Positions 51,322 to 60,683 are shown, counted from the stretch's first letter. The stretch is DNA of 64,000 nt from Hymenobacter swuensis DY53 (GCF_000576555.1 NZ_CP007145.1:4734501-4798500), one strand, 5' to 3'. Notes: generated from the sequence alone by a model not told the origin. Program-made: numbers and translations.

Positions 51322-51329
51322 CAAAGCTA
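51322..51329 (-). promoter_or_regulatory. -7 promoter element TAGCTTTG of surface-protein operon
   Basis: A perfect TAnnTTTG upstream of the tail-fibre-like gene, leader about 40 nt. The same 8-mer precedes the NADAR gene. Confidence 0.5.
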
Positions 51330-51551
51330 GGAAATATAGGCCATAATATATATGCTGACCCTGAGGATAGTATGAAAATTCAACTCCACAGTAGCAACTT
51401 TTCTGTAGTGAGTAGTCGTATAGGCGAAGTTTTTCCATCCGGCTTTTATCCATTCTGCTCGATGAATCTTGGCTGGAAAGTTTTGCCGGCCGTTTGCTGC
51501 CTGCGTAGATGCTACTTTTCTTCAGCGCAGCCGTCCGCGCTGCTTCCCACT

Positions 51552-52145
51552 ATGCACACCCTCCTCTTCTTCGGCGACTCGCTCACGGCCGGTTATCAGC
51601 TCCGCGCCAGTGAATCTTTTCCGGCCCGTATTCAGGAAAAAATTGACGCCGCTGGCCTCGCCTACAAAGCTTACAACTACGGCGTCAGCGGCGAAACCAC
51701 CGCCGGGGGCCGCCAGCGCATCGGCTCCGTCCTGGCGCGTTTCAAGCAACTCGATGTGTTTGTGCTGGAGTTGGGGGCCAACGACGGCCTGCGCGGCATT
51801 CCCGTCCGCGAAACCACCCAGAACCTGCAGTTCATCCTCGATGCGGTCCGCCGCGCCTACCCCGAGGCCCGGGTGGTGCTGGTGGGCCTGGAGTTTCCCT
51901 TTGATTTGGGGCCACTGGCCACGCTGGGCGGCGGCCGGCTGGGGCACTACGCCCAGGAGTTCAACGCGTTGTTCCGGCAGCTGGCGGAGAAAAACCAGGT
52001 CGATTTCGTGCCCTTCCTGCTACACGGCGTGATGGGCCAGCGCCACCTCAACCTCTCCGACGGCGTACACCCCAACGCCGAGGGCCAGAAAATCCTGGCC
52101 CAGAACGTGTGGCAGGTGTTGCAGGGAGTTCTGGGAGCAAACTAA
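51552..52145 (+). CDS. SGNH-family esterase (arylesterase / TesA-like)
   Basis: 197 aa from the ATG at 51552 (MHTLLFFGDSLTAGYQL); no signal peptide on this start. SGNH blocks: GDSLTAG with the catalytic Ser, YNYGVSGET, VLELGANDGLRG, and DGVHPNAEG with the Asp-His pair. It hydrolyses short acyl esters, possibly of lysophospholipids or aryl esters. The frame is open far upstream to 51174 but that part overlaps the divergent fibre gene and has no family support. It is ended by a hairpin at 52215-52252. Confidence 0.92.
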   Translation: MHTLLFFGDSLTAGYQLRASESFPARIQEKIDAAGLAYKAYNYGVSGETTAGGRQRIGSVLARFKQLDVFVLELGANDGLRGIPVRETTQNLQFILDAVRRAYPEARVVLVGLEFPFDLGPLATLGGGRLGHYAQEFNALFRQLAEKNQVDFVPFLLHGVMGQRHLNLSDGVHPNAEGQKILAQNVWQVLQGVLGAN

Positions 52146-52214
52146 ACCTGTCATTGTAAAGCCGGAAGCCGAAATAAGCCGTTCTTTCCAATTCTCAAAG
52201 CCCTGAAAAAGCAG

Positions 52215-52252
52215 AAAAGCCCCTGACGTCCGTGCTGGCGTCAGGGGCTTTT
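52215..52252. terminator. Bidirectional terminator
   Basis: Perfect 14-bp arms (52215-52228 and 52239-52252) with A- and T-runs at the ends. It serves the esterase; the convergent phosphorylase gene ends at 52312. Confidence 0.85.
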
Positions 52253-52311
52253 GCGTAGATCAGGGCGTTGCGCTCAGAGCAGGAAAGATTGCTCCGCTCG
52301 CACTGACCGGC

Positions 52312-53964
52312 TTACTTGGCGTCGTACATGCGCTGGTAGTACTCGGTGGCCATGCGGTGCGACTCGAACTCGGGCTCTACCTCGCGCATGCCGGTTTTCA
52401 CCAGCTCCAGGAACTTCTCGGGCTGGCCGTAGTACAGGGGCACGATTTCGTTTTCAAGCACGTCGAGCACGTTGGTGGCTTCGAGGTTGTCCTTCACCTC
52501 ATCGGGCTGGTTGATGTCGGTGTGCTCGATGATGAAGCCGTTTTCGCCGTGGCGCACGAACTCCGGAATCCAGCCATCGGCAATGCTCAGGCTGGCCGAG
52601 GCGTTCATGGCGGCCGTCATGCCCGAGGTACCGGAGGCCTCGCGGGGGTAGCGCGGCGTGTTCAGCCAGATATCGGAACCCTTCTTGAGAGCCGCCGACA
52701 AACCCAGCTCGTAGCCCGTGAGTACGGCGCAGTTGGCCAGGTTCTTCGTCTTCTCGATGATGCTGTTGAACAGGGCCACCGCGCCAAAATCTTTCGGGTA
52801 CGGTTTACCGGCCCAGATAACCTGCACCGGCCGGTCGGCGTTGTTCACGATGTCCAGGAACCGCTCGAAGTGGCGCAGAATCAGGTCGGCGCGCTTGTAG
52901 CCGGCAAAGCGGCGGGCCCACACCACGGTCAGCACTTCGGGGTCGAGCAGAGTACCGGTCTGGTCGGCCACGATGTCGAACAGCTGCTTTTTCAGCTCAT
53001 GCTTGCGGGCTTTCAGGGCCACGTCATCGTTGGCTACCAGGGCTTCGTGCAGGGCTTTGTCGCGCCAGTAGGTGCCGTTCTGGGAGTTGGTGATGGCAAT
53101 GATGGGGCAGATGCCCGCATTGGTGCCCCACATTTCGTTGGCCACCTCACCGTGCACCTTGCTCACGCCGTTGCTGATGCGCGAGAAGCGCAGGGCGGTG
53201 AGCGTGTAGTTCAGGCGCTCATTCTCCACCAGGCCCAGGCGGCGCACTTCCTCCAGCGGCACGTTGCCGAAGAACGACATGTCGTGCAGCAGCTTGATGG
53301 GGTGCTCCTCGTTACCGGCCAGCTCGGGCGTGTGGGTGGTGAACACCAGACGCTTCTTCACCTCCTCCAGGTTGCGGCCGTGCTTGTCGTAGAGGTAGAA
53401 CGCCAGGGGCAGACCGTGGCCCTCGTTGAGGTGGTATACCTCCGTGTGACGGCCCAGCATATCGAGCAGCTTGCCACCGCCCACGCCCAGCAGAATGCTC
53501 TGGGCCACGCGGGCGGCAGTGTCGGCGTCGTAGAGGTGGTGGGAGATGGTGCGCGAGAGGTAGTCGTTTTCGGGAATGTCCGTGGTGAGGAAGAACATCG
53601 GGGCCGTGCCGAACGTGTCGGGGGCCAGGTACAGAGCCTTCACCAGCACCTGCGCGTTGTGGATGGTGATGGGGAACACCAGGCCAGTATCCTGCAGAAA
53701 GCTGTAGTGCTTCAGGCGGAAATCGGCGCGCATGCTCTGGTCTTCGTTGCGGCCCTGGTCGTAGTAGCCGAATGACCACAGAATGCTGATGCCGACCAGG
53801 TTTTGCTTGAGCTCATACACGGAGCGCATGTGCGAGCCGGCCAGAAAGCCGAGGCCGCCAGAGTATGTTTTCAGGGCCTGATCCAGGGCAAATTCCATGG
53901 AGAAATACGCGGCCGGGGTACTGAACTCGGGGGCGGGGGTATAGGGGTTAAACTCGAATGCCAT
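52312..53964 (-). CDS. glgP: Alpha-glucan (glycogen/maltodextrin) phosphorylase, short GT35 type
   Basis: 550 aa, the short form without the N-terminal regulatory extension. Motifs: AYFSMEFALDQALKTYSGGLG at the N-terminus (in two parts), HLNEGHG, VWARRFAGYKR, and the region PREASGTSGMTAAMN near the PLP site. It releases glucose-1-phosphate from alpha-1,4-glucan in the cytoplasm. It lies beside the amylase genes and thus belongs to the maltodextrin locus, though on the other strand. TATCTTC sits 7 nt upstream of the ATG, so the mRNA may be leaderless. Confidence 0.93.
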   Translation of the reverse strand: MAFEFNPYTPAPEFSTPAAYFSMEFALDQALKTYSGGLGFLAGSHMRSVYELKQNLVGISILWSFGYYDQGRNEDQSMRADFRLKHYSFLQDTGLVFPITIHNAQVLVKALYLAPDTFGTAPMFFLTTDIPENDYLSRTISHHLYDADTAARVAQSILLGVGGGKLLDMLGRHTEVYHLNEGHGLPLAFYLYDKHGRNLEEVKKRLVFTTHTPELAGNEEHPIKLLHDMSFFGNVPLEEVRRLGLVENERLNYTLTALRFSRISNGVSKVHGEVANEMWGTNAGICPIIAITNSQNGTYWRDKALHEALVANDDVALKARKHELKKQLFDIVADQTGTLLDPEVLTVVWARRFAGYKRADLILRHFERFLDIVNNADRPVQVIWAGKPYPKDFGAVALFNSIIEKTKNLANCAVLTGYELGLSAALKKGSDIWLNTPRYPREASGTSGMTAAMNASASLSIADGWIPEFVRHGENGFIIEHTDINQPDEVKDNLEATNVLDVLENEIVPLYYGQPEKFLELVKTGMREVEPEFESHRMATEYYQRMYDAK

Positions 53965-53971
53965 AAAAGCA

Positions 53972-53978
53972 GAAGATA
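53972..53978 (-). promoter_or_regulatory. Weak -7-like element TATCTTC before glgP
   Basis: It lies 7 nt upstream of the glgP ATG, one of several TATCTTS elements found at the same distance from starts. Confidence 0.35.
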
Positions 53979-54281
53979 TGCGGTGAGAGGAAGCTTACCA
54001 GAGGCGCTAAATGGTAGCAGTTCTCCGGTTGAAAAGCCAAAAAAAGCGGAAAAGAATGGACCAAGCGGATTGCATTCAAATAAGAATGCCAAAATGTTAA
54101 CGCGCCACTAGTAAAAGGCAAACAAGCATCATTGGATGGCCGTGGCGAGGTGCCTGGGGTATTTCCTTCGGCTGGTGGTTCTTAGTGGTAAAACCGGGTG
54201 TCAGGGAGGAGCTTGTGCAAGCTAAGTGTTTGATAATAATTCCTTAATATTCCTTGCCCTTTTCACCGCTCAAAGGCCCTC

Positions 54282-54289
54282 TACCTTTG
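54282..54289 (+). promoter_or_regulatory. -7 promoter element TACCTTTG upstream of lipoprotein gene
   Basis: A perfect TAnnTTTG 51 nt before the ATG at 54341. A TTG lies at 54254 but with a 25-nt spacer, which is long. The 376-base gap between divergent glgP and this gene also holds a dyad, AGCTTG-N2-CAAGCT, at about 54210-54223. Confidence 0.45.
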
Positions 54290-54340
54290 TTGAAAAGGTT
54301 TTTCTGTCCTTTTTCTCACCCCACAACCACCCTACACGCT

Positions 54341-55789
54341 ATGCGCTACCCCCTGCGCTGGCTCACAGCATCCCTGCTGAGCCTCACCGTTCTATCCTGT
54401 GCCAAACAGGATAATCTTCCTTCCCCCATTGCGGCCACCGCTGCTACCAGTACCGCCGATGTAAGCAGCGCCGGCTTCCCGGAGGGCTTCGACACCGGTA
54501 CCAAAACGGCCTATACCACCGGCTCCGTCACGCTCGGCTCGGGCTCTTGGACACTGAATGATGCCCTGCTGGGCAACACCTCCGCCGACCCCAAAACCGG
54601 CGCGCAGTCGGTGCGGGTACGCAACGTGGGCTCCCTCACGATGAACTTCAACGCCACCACCGGCGCGGGCGTGGTTACGGTGCAGCACGCCGTGTACGGC
54701 ACCGATGGTAGCTCGCAATGGGAGCTGTGGGTAAGCCAGAATAGCGGCAGCAGCTACGCCAAAGTGGGCAGCACCATCACCACGAGCAGCGCCACGCTCA
54801 GCACGGCCTCGTTCACGGTGAATCTGAGCGGCAACGTCCGTTTGCAGCTCCGCAAGACCTCGGGCGGTACCAACCGCGTGAACTTCGATAACGTGACGAT
54901 GGAGCAGTACGGTGGGGGAACTACGCCGCCGCCCACCGGCACGGGCAAGAAATTCCTGTTTGATGGCTCGCACGGGGAGCTGGCCGGCAACGCCGACTGG
55001 GTGCTGGACGTGAACAGCGGCGTGGCTTCGCGCTACCCCTCGCCGGACCAGAGCGGCATCACGGCTACTACCTCGGAAACCTTCTGGACGGGCGCGGTTT
55101 CGGCCTGGGGCGTGGCCCTAGTGAAGCTGGGCCACACGGTGGAGCAGCTGCCCGCCGGCACCGCCATCAGTTACGGCAACAGCAGCAACCCCCAGGACCT
55201 GAGCAACTACAGCGTGTTTGTGGTGGATGAGCCGAACACGGTATTCACTGCCGCCGAGAAAACGGCCATTCTGCAGTACGTGCAGAACGGCGGCGGCCTG
55301 TTTATGATTTCCGACCACACCATCTCGGACCGCAACAACGACGGCTGGGACTCGCCCGAAATCTGGAACGATTTGATGCAGAACAACTCGGTGAAGGCCA
55401 ACCCCTTCGGCTTTTCAGTGAATATGGACAACATCGTGGAAAACAGCAGCAACGCCCTCACCACCAGCACCAATACCATCATGAACGGCTCCCAGGGCCG
55501 GGTATCACAACTGTCCTTCCACAACGGCGCTACCATGACGCTCAGCCCCACCGCCAACAGCACGGTGCAGGGCCTAGTGTGGCGCACCTCGGCCACCCAG
55601 GGCAACAGCCTGGCCATGGCCGCTAGCAGCACCTTCGGCACGGGCCGCGTGGTAATTATCGGCGACTCCTCACCGGCCGATGACGGCACCGGCTCGCCCG
55701 GCAACACCGTGTACGACGGCTGGAACGAAAACGTGAGCCACGCCCGCCTGCACCTGAATGCCTCGCTGTGGCTGGCGAAGCTGCAATAA
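54341..55789 (+). CDS. Secreted lipoprotein with beta module and GldG/ThuA-like domain
   Basis: 482 aa from the ATG at 54341. A lipobox ends LTVLSC|A. An N-terminal beta-sandwich spans about 45-195 (GSGSWTLNDALLGNT...RVNFDNVTMEQYG), then a TPPPTGTG linker. The C-terminal part, about 205-482 (KKFLFDGSHGELAGNADWVL; NYSVFVVDEPN; ILQYVQNGGGLFMISDHT), has the flavodoxin/glutamine-amidotransferase-like layout seen in GldG-like or ThuA-like proteins. No catalytic role can be assigned. It is next to amylase genes but functional ties are unknown. Confidence 0.65.
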   Translation: MRYPLRWLTASLLSLTVLSCAKQDNLPSPIAATAATSTADVSSAGFPEGFDTGTKTAYTTGSVTLGSGSWTLNDALLGNTSADPKTGAQSVRVRNVGSLTMNFNATTGAGVVTVQHAVYGTDGSSQWELWVSQNSGSSYAKVGSTITTSSATLSTASFTVNLSGNVRLQLRKTSGGTNRVNFDNVTMEQYGGGTTPPPTGTGKKFLFDGSHGELAGNADWVLDVNSGVASRYPSPDQSGITATTSETFWTGAVSAWGVALVKLGHTVEQLPAGTAISYGNSSNPQDLSNYSVFVVDEPNTVFTAAEKTAILQYVQNGGGLFMISDHTISDRNNDGWDSPEIWNDLMQNNSVKANPFGFSVNMDNIVENSSNALTTSTNTIMNGSQGRVSQLSFHNGATMTLSPTANSTVQGLVWRTSATQGNSLAMAASSTFGTGRVVIIGDSSPADDGTGSPGNTVYDGWNENVSHARLHLNASLWLAKLQ

Positions 55790-55820
55790 GCGGCCTACTG
55801 TAACCCGCGCGATGCACACG

Positions 55821-55853
55821 GCCCCGCCGTCCGGACCTTCCGGGCGGCGGGGC
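55821..55853 (+). terminator. Intrinsic terminator
   Basis: Near-perfect GC-rich arms (55821-55834 and 55840-55853), then TTTTT. It ends the lipoprotein transcript. Confidence 0.85.
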
Positions 55854-56053
55854 TTTTTGCTTGCAGATGAGAGCCGGGCAGAACCAACCATATACAACCG
55901 CATTACCTGGTCGGCCAGCGGTATTGCGCAGCTTACATCAACCGGGCATCAAAAACCCGTCAATACGTCACCATTTCGGGAGGCTGGGGCAGTAGCATGA
56001 GCGGGGTCGGGGTGCGTACCTTGGCAGAACTGTTTCTGACTTCCCACCCGCGT

Positions 56054-57961
56054 ATGAACTCCTTCCGATTTCTACCTCTGCTGGCCGGCTCCTGGCTGGC
56101 CGCCACCTCATCGGTAGCCTTGGCTGCCCCGGCCCTGACCGTTACTGAATCCGCCGCTCCGGCCGCCAAAACCGCTGCCATCCAGCGCATCGACCCCACA
56201 TTCTGGTGGGTAGGCATGAAAAACCCCAAGCTGCAGTTGCTGGTGCACGGTCCCGGCATTGCCAGCAGCACCGCCACGCTCAAAGCCTATGATGGCGTCA
56301 CGCTGGACGGCGTGCAGAAGCTGGAAAGCTCCAACTACCTGCTGCTCAACCTCACCATCAGCCCTTCGGCCAAGCCCGGCAAGCTGCAGCTGGAGTTCCA
56401 GGGCGCTAAGAAGACCACCTTCGCCTACGAGCTGAAGCAGCGCACCACGCCCGGCGATAAGCAGAAGGTGCAGGGCCTCGCGCAGCAGGATTTTATCTAC
56501 TTCCTGATGCCCGACCGGTTCTCGAACGGCGACCCGAAAAACGACTACATAAAGGACATGCGCGCGCCCAAAGTGGCCCGCGACTCGATGTACGCCCGCC
56601 ACGGCGGCGACCTGAAAGGCATCGAAAACCATTTCGACTACTTCAAGAGCCTGGGCGTAACGGCCCTGTGGATGACGCCGGTAGTGGAAAACGACATGCC
56701 CAAGGCCAGCTACCACGGCTACGCCCTCACCGACTACTACAACACTGACCGCCGCTACGGCACGCTGGAAGAGTACAAGCAGTTTGTGGACCGGGCCCAC
56801 GCCAACGGCCTGAAAGTGGTGCACGACGTGGTGCTCAACCACATGGGCTCCAAAAACTACCTATTCCTAGATCAGCCCGCCAAAGACTGGTTCAACCAAT
56901 GGCCAGGCTTCACGCGCAGCAATTACAACTCCTCGGCCCTCAACGACCCCTACGGCTCGAAGCTGGATGGCAAGCTGTATAACAAAGGCTGGTTCGACAC
57001 CACCATGCCCGACGTGAACCAGAGCAACCCGCTGGTAGCTACCTACCTGATTCAGAACTTCTTGTGGTGGGTGGAATACACCGGCCTCGACGCCTACCGC
57101 ATCGATACCTACCCGTATTCTGACCCCAAATTCCTGATGCTGTGGGGCCAGGCCCTGAACGAGGAGTTTCCGAACCTGTTTAAGTTTGGCGAGGCCTGGG
57201 TGGGCAGCACGGCCCAGCAGGCCTTCTTCGCCCGCAACGTGTTCCAGCCCGTCGATGGGTTCAAGTCCAACCTGGAATCGGTGTTTGATTTCCAGTCGCA
57301 GAACGCCATGCACGAGGCGCTGCGGGGAGACCAGCCCAACCTGAACCGGGTGTACGAAGCCCTGCAGGGCGACTGGATGTACGAGGACGCCACCCGCAAC
57401 GTGACCTTCCTCGACAACCACGATATGAGCCGCTTCTACTCGGTGATTGGGGAGGATTTCAACAAGTACAAGCTGGGCGTGGCCTGGCTGCTCACCACCC
57501 GCGGCATTCCGCAGCTCTACTACGGCACCGAGGTGCTGATGAAGAACTTCTCCAACCCCGACGGCAAGGTGCGCGAGGACTTCCCCGGTGGCTTCTCCGG
57601 CGACAAGCAAAACTACTTCACGGCGGCCGGCCGCACGGGCCAGGCCGGCGAGGCGTTCAACTACCTCAGCAAGCTGAGCCTCTACCGCCAAGCCCATCCG
57701 GTGCTGGCCACAGGCAAGCTCATGCAGTTCATTCCGCAGGATGGCGTGTACACCTACTTCCGCTACAACGACCAGGGCGAGGCGGTGATGGTGCTGCTCA
57801 ACGGCAACAAAGACGAGAAAACCGTGGACGGCGCACGGTTCGTAGAGCGCACAGGCGGCTTTACCTCGGGCACGGAAATCACCACCGGCACCCCTGTTTC
57901 GGACCTCAAGAGCTTTAAAGTACCGGGCCGCACGGCCTGGGTGGTGGAGCTAAAAAAATAA
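56054..57961 (+). CDS. SusA-like neopullulanase / cyclomaltodextrinase (GH13)
   Basis: 635 aa from the ATG at 56054; signal peptide ends near VALAA. An N-terminal cyclomaltodextrinase-type domain (about 45-130; FWWVGMKNPKLQLLVHGPGI) precedes the GH13 barrel (about 145-550). Catalytic sites: AYRIDTYPY with nucleophile Asp351, FGEAWV with Glu380, TFLDNHD with Asp457; DVVLNH is region I. A beta-rich C-domain closes it. It should hydrolyse maltodextrins, cyclodextrins or pullulan in the periplasm, like SusA of Bacteroides. It is followed by an SDR gene, a second GH13 enzyme and a sugar transporter. Confidence 0.94.
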   Translation: MNSFRFLPLLAGSWLAATSSVALAAPALTVTESAAPAAKTAAIQRIDPTFWWVGMKNPKLQLLVHGPGIASSTATLKAYDGVTLDGVQKLESSNYLLLNLTISPSAKPGKLQLEFQGAKKTTFAYELKQRTTPGDKQKVQGLAQQDFIYFLMPDRFSNGDPKNDYIKDMRAPKVARDSMYARHGGDLKGIENHFDYFKSLGVTALWMTPVVENDMPKASYHGYALTDYYNTDRRYGTLEEYKQFVDRAHANGLKVVHDVVLNHMGSKNYLFLDQPAKDWFNQWPGFTRSNYNSSALNDPYGSKLDGKLYNKGWFDTTMPDVNQSNPLVATYLIQNFLWWVEYTGLDAYRIDTYPYSDPKFLMLWGQALNEEFPNLFKFGEAWVGSTAQQAFFARNVFQPVDGFKSNLESVFDFQSQNAMHEALRGDQPNLNRVYEALQGDWMYEDATRNVTFLDNHDMSRFYSVIGEDFNKYKLGVAWLLTTRGIPQLYYGTEVLMKNFSNPDGKVREDFPGGFSGDKQNYFTAAGRTGQAGEAFNYLSKLSLYRQAHPVLATGKLMQFIPQDGVYTYFRYNDQGEAVMVLLNGNKDEKTVDGARFVERTGGFTSGTEITTGTPVSDLKSFKVPGRTAWVVELKK

Positions 57962-57965
57962 GATT

Positions 57966-58000
57966 AGCGACGAGCGGCGGAACCACAGCCGTTCGTCGCT
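57966..58000 (+). terminator. Hairpin after SusA-like gene
   Basis: 13-bp arms (57966-57978 with 57988-58000), one imperfect pair, starting just after the stop. No strong T-run; may be a weak terminator. Confidence 0.6.
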
Positions 58001-58050
58001 ACTTATGTACTACCGCTTGGTACTATCTTCAGCCTCAACCTGATAAAGCT

Positions 58051-58758
58051 ATGACCGACCTCACCAACCAAGTAGCCATTGTAACGGGTGCCAGCCGGGG
58101 CATCGGCCGCGCTATTGCCCTGCTGCTGGCCCTGCAAGGAGCCAAAGTGGTAGCCGTAGCCCGCACCGCTGAGGAACTGGAAGAGCTCAACGCCAAAACC
58201 CAGGGACTGGCCATTCCGGCCGACGTGGCCGATGAGGACGACGCCCAGCATATCGTCACAGAAACCCTCAGCCGCTTCGGCCGACTGGATATTCTGGTGT
58301 GTAATGCCGGCGTAGGCTCCTTCAACCTGCTGGAACACTTCGACGCCGCCGAGTGGGACCGTATTTTCGACGTGAACGTGAAGGGTACGTTTCTGCTCTG
58401 CAAAGCCGTGGTACCCCACTTCAAGGCCCAGGGCCGGGGCCACATCGTGGGCATCACCTCCGATGTGAGCAAACGCACCTTCGAGCACGGCACGGCTTAC
58501 GGGGCCAGCAAGTTTGCTCAGGATGCCCTGCTGGCCTCGCTGCGCAAGGAAGTACGGCCCCACGGCGTGAAAGTCAGCACCATTTACCCCGGTCTGGTGG
58601 ATACGTATTTCAACGACTCCCGCCCCGGCAGCCTCGACGCTGAGAAAACCCACCTCAAGCCCTCCGACGTGGCCCAGGCCGTGCGCTACGTGCTGGAAGC
58701 TCCGGCCCATGTAGTTATCGACGAGCTGATGCTACACCCAATAACGCAGGAATGGTAG
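58051..58758 (+). CDS. Short-chain dehydrogenase/reductase (SDR)
   Basis: 235 aa, classical SDR length. Cofactor motif VTGASRGIG (12-19), NAG (86-88), catalytic Ser137, Tyr150 and Lys154 (YGASK), then YPGLVDT. It uses NAD(P)H to reduce or oxidize a carbonyl/alcohol; the substrate is not evident. It is set among the alpha-glucan genes in the same direction, but a role in that pathway is not obvious. Confidence 0.9.
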   Translation: MTDLTNQVAIVTGASRGIGRAIALLLALQGAKVVAVARTAEELEELNAKTQGLAIPADVADEDDAQHIVTETLSRFGRLDILVCNAGVGSFNLLEHFDAAEWDRIFDVNVKGTFLLCKAVVPHFKAQGRGHIVGITSDVSKRTFEHGTAYGASKFAQDALLASLRKEVRPHGVKVSTIYPGLVDTYFNDSRPGSLDAEKTHLKPSDVAQAVRYVLEAPAHVVIDELMLHPITQEW

Positions 58759-58760
58759 GC

Positions 58761-58790
58761 TGTCATTGCTTCGCGCTGCTCGCAATGACA
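58761..58790. repeat. REP-like palindrome (TGTCATTGC..GCAATGACA)
   Basis: 9-bp perfect arms around TTCGCGCTGCTC. The sequence class GTCATTGCGAGC..GAAGC is a widespread bacterial interspersed repeat. It starts three bases after the SDR stop. Confidence 0.65.
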
Positions 58791-58805
58791 ACTCAACCAA
58801 ACGCC

Positions 58806-58812
58806 TATCTTG
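58806..58812 (+). promoter_or_regulatory. Weak -7-like element TATCTTG before GH13 gene
   Basis: It lies 7 nt before the ATG at 58820; same element and position as at 10239 and similar to 53972. Confidence 0.35.
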
Positions 58813-58819
58813 TTCGCCT

Positions 58820-60667
58820 ATGAAATACCTGCTGCTGCCGGCGGCGGCCCTGTCTTTGGGGCTGGCTGCGTTCGGGCTTTCTTCTTTCACCTTGCAACCC
58901 TCCGTTTCTGTGGCCGAAACGTTTGCCCCCTCAGACCCTAATACCACCGACGAGCAGCCCCAAGATCATAAGCTGGTGATTTACCAGATGATGACCCGCC
59001 TGTTCGGCAACAAAACCGCCGTGAACAAGCCCTACGGCACGCTCCAGGAAAACGGCGTGGGCAAGTTCAACGACATTACCGGCCCGGCCCTGCAGGCCAT
59101 CAAAAAACTGGGAGCCAGCCACGTATGGTACACCGGCGTGATTGAGCACGCCACCATGACGGACTACACCAAACAAGGCATTGCCCTGGATGATGCCGAC
59201 GTGGTGAAAGGCCGCGCCGGCTCGCCCTACGCCATCAAGGATTACTATGATGTGAACCCCGACCTGGCCGTGGACGTGAAAAACCGCATGCGGGAGTTCG
59301 AAGACCTGGTGAAGCGCACCCACGACAACGGCCTGAAAGTCATCATCGACTTCGTGCCCAACCACGTGGCCCGCACCTACAAGTCGGATGCCCACCCGGC
59401 GGGCGTGGCCGACCTGGGGGAGAAGGACGACAAGAACGTGGCCTTTGCGCCCAACAACAACTTCTACTACCTGCCCGGCAAGCCCTTTGTGGTGCCGGCC
59501 GGCTACAACCCACTGGGCACGCTGAAAGGCCCCCGCGAGGACGGCAAATTCCAGGAAAACCCCGCCAAAGCCACCGGCAACGACGTGTTTTCGGAAGCGC
59601 CCAAGGTGGACGACTGGTTTGAAACCATCAAGCTCAACTACGGCGTCGATTACCAGAACGGCCGCAAAAAGCACTTCGAGCAGACGCCCGATACCTGGCT
59701 GAAAATGCGCGACATCCTCATCTTCTGGGCCAAAAAGGACGTGGACGGCTTCCGCTGCGACATGGCCGAGATGGTGCCGGTAGAGTTCTGGGCCTGGGTG
59801 ATTCCGGAGCTGAAAAAGGTGAACCCGAAGCTGGTGTTCATCGGCGAAGCCTACGATGCCAAGACGTACAAGATGTACATCGAGCAGGGCCACTTCGACT
59901 ACCTCTACGACAAGGTGGGCCTCTACGACGGCCTGCGCCGCCTGATGCGCGGCGAGGGCACCACCGAGGATATCACTAAAGTCTGGAAGGAGGAAAGCCG
60001 CGGCATTGCCAATCATATGCTGCGCTTCCTGGAAAACCACGACGAGCAGCGCATTGCCAGCAAGGACTTCGCCGGCAACCCCCGCGCCGCCATTCCGGCC
60101 ATGACGGTTTCGGCCACACTGGCTACCGGCCCGGTGATGCTGTACTTCGGGCAGGATGTGGGCGAGCCGGCCCACGGCTCGGAGGGCTTCTCGGGTGAGG
60201 ACGGCCGCACCACCATTTTCGACTACTGGGGCGTGCCCGAGCACCAGAAATGGATGAACGGCGGCAAGTTCGATGGCGGCCGGCTTAGCCCCGAGCAGCG
60301 CCAGCTCCACGACTTCTACGCCCGCTTACTCACGCTCACCAGCCAGAGCGACGCCATCCGCCGCGGCCGTTTCTACGAGCTGCAGGACGCCAATAATCTG
60401 GATGCCCAGTACAACCAGCGCCAGCTGTACACCTACGTACGCTACACCGGGAAGCAAAAGCTGCTCATCGTGGTCAACTTCAGCCCCGATAAAACCTACC
60501 GGCCTACCATCCGGATTCCGCAGAATGTGATGCAGCTCATGGGCCTCAACCCCCAGCAGTTCTACACCTACTCGGAGTTGCTCAGCCAGGCCCCGGCCGT
60601 GGAAACCCTGAACCTCACCCTGGCTCCCCAAAGCGCCTACATCTTCGAAATCAACCCAAAAAAATAG
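58820..60667 (+). CDS. Secreted GH13 alpha-amylase family enzyme
   Basis: 615 aa from the ATG at 58820; a signal peptide or anchor spans about 1-24. The GH13 barrel opens with HKLVIYQMMTRLFGNK. Region I is IDFVPNHVA; nucleophile Asp314 lies in FRCDMAEM, acid Glu343 in IGEAYD, and Asp408 in ENHDEQRIAS. A C-terminal beta domain (about 510-615) follows. It acts on alpha-1,4-glucans; whether hydrolase or transglycosidase is unclear. It is followed by the MFS sugar transporter with a hairpin between, so import of its products is likely. Confidence 0.93.
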   Translation: MKYLLLPAAALSLGLAAFGLSSFTLQPSVSVAETFAPSDPNTTDEQPQDHKLVIYQMMTRLFGNKTAVNKPYGTLQENGVGKFNDITGPALQAIKKLGASHVWYTGVIEHATMTDYTKQGIALDDADVVKGRAGSPYAIKDYYDVNPDLAVDVKNRMREFEDLVKRTHDNGLKVIIDFVPNHVARTYKSDAHPAGVADLGEKDDKNVAFAPNNNFYYLPGKPFVVPAGYNPLGTLKGPREDGKFQENPAKATGNDVFSEAPKVDDWFETIKLNYGVDYQNGRKKHFEQTPDTWLKMRDILIFWAKKDVDGFRCDMAEMVPVEFWAWVIPELKKVNPKLVFIGEAYDAKTYKMYIEQGHFDYLYDKVGLYDGLRRLMRGEGTTEDITKVWKEESRGIANHMLRFLENHDEQRIASKDFAGNPRAAIPAMTVSATLATGPVMLYFGQDVGEPAHGSEGFSGEDGRTTIFDYWGVPEHQKWMNGGKFDGGRLSPEQRQLHDFYARLLTLTSQSDAIRRGRFYELQDANNLDAQYNQRQLYTYVRYTGKQKLLIVVNFSPDKTYRPTIRIPQNVMQLMGLNPQQFYTYSELLSQAPAVETLNLTLAPQSAYIFEINPKK

Positions 60668-60683
60668 AACTCAGAGTTCAGAG

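Noticed and set aside
52357..53775. 472-aa plus-strand open frame over glgP
   Set aside because: Antisense shadow; no motif, and glgP is unequivocal.
58931..60310. 459-aa minus-strand open frame over the GH13 gene
   Set aside because: Antisense shadow; GH13 catalytic motifs fix the plus strand.
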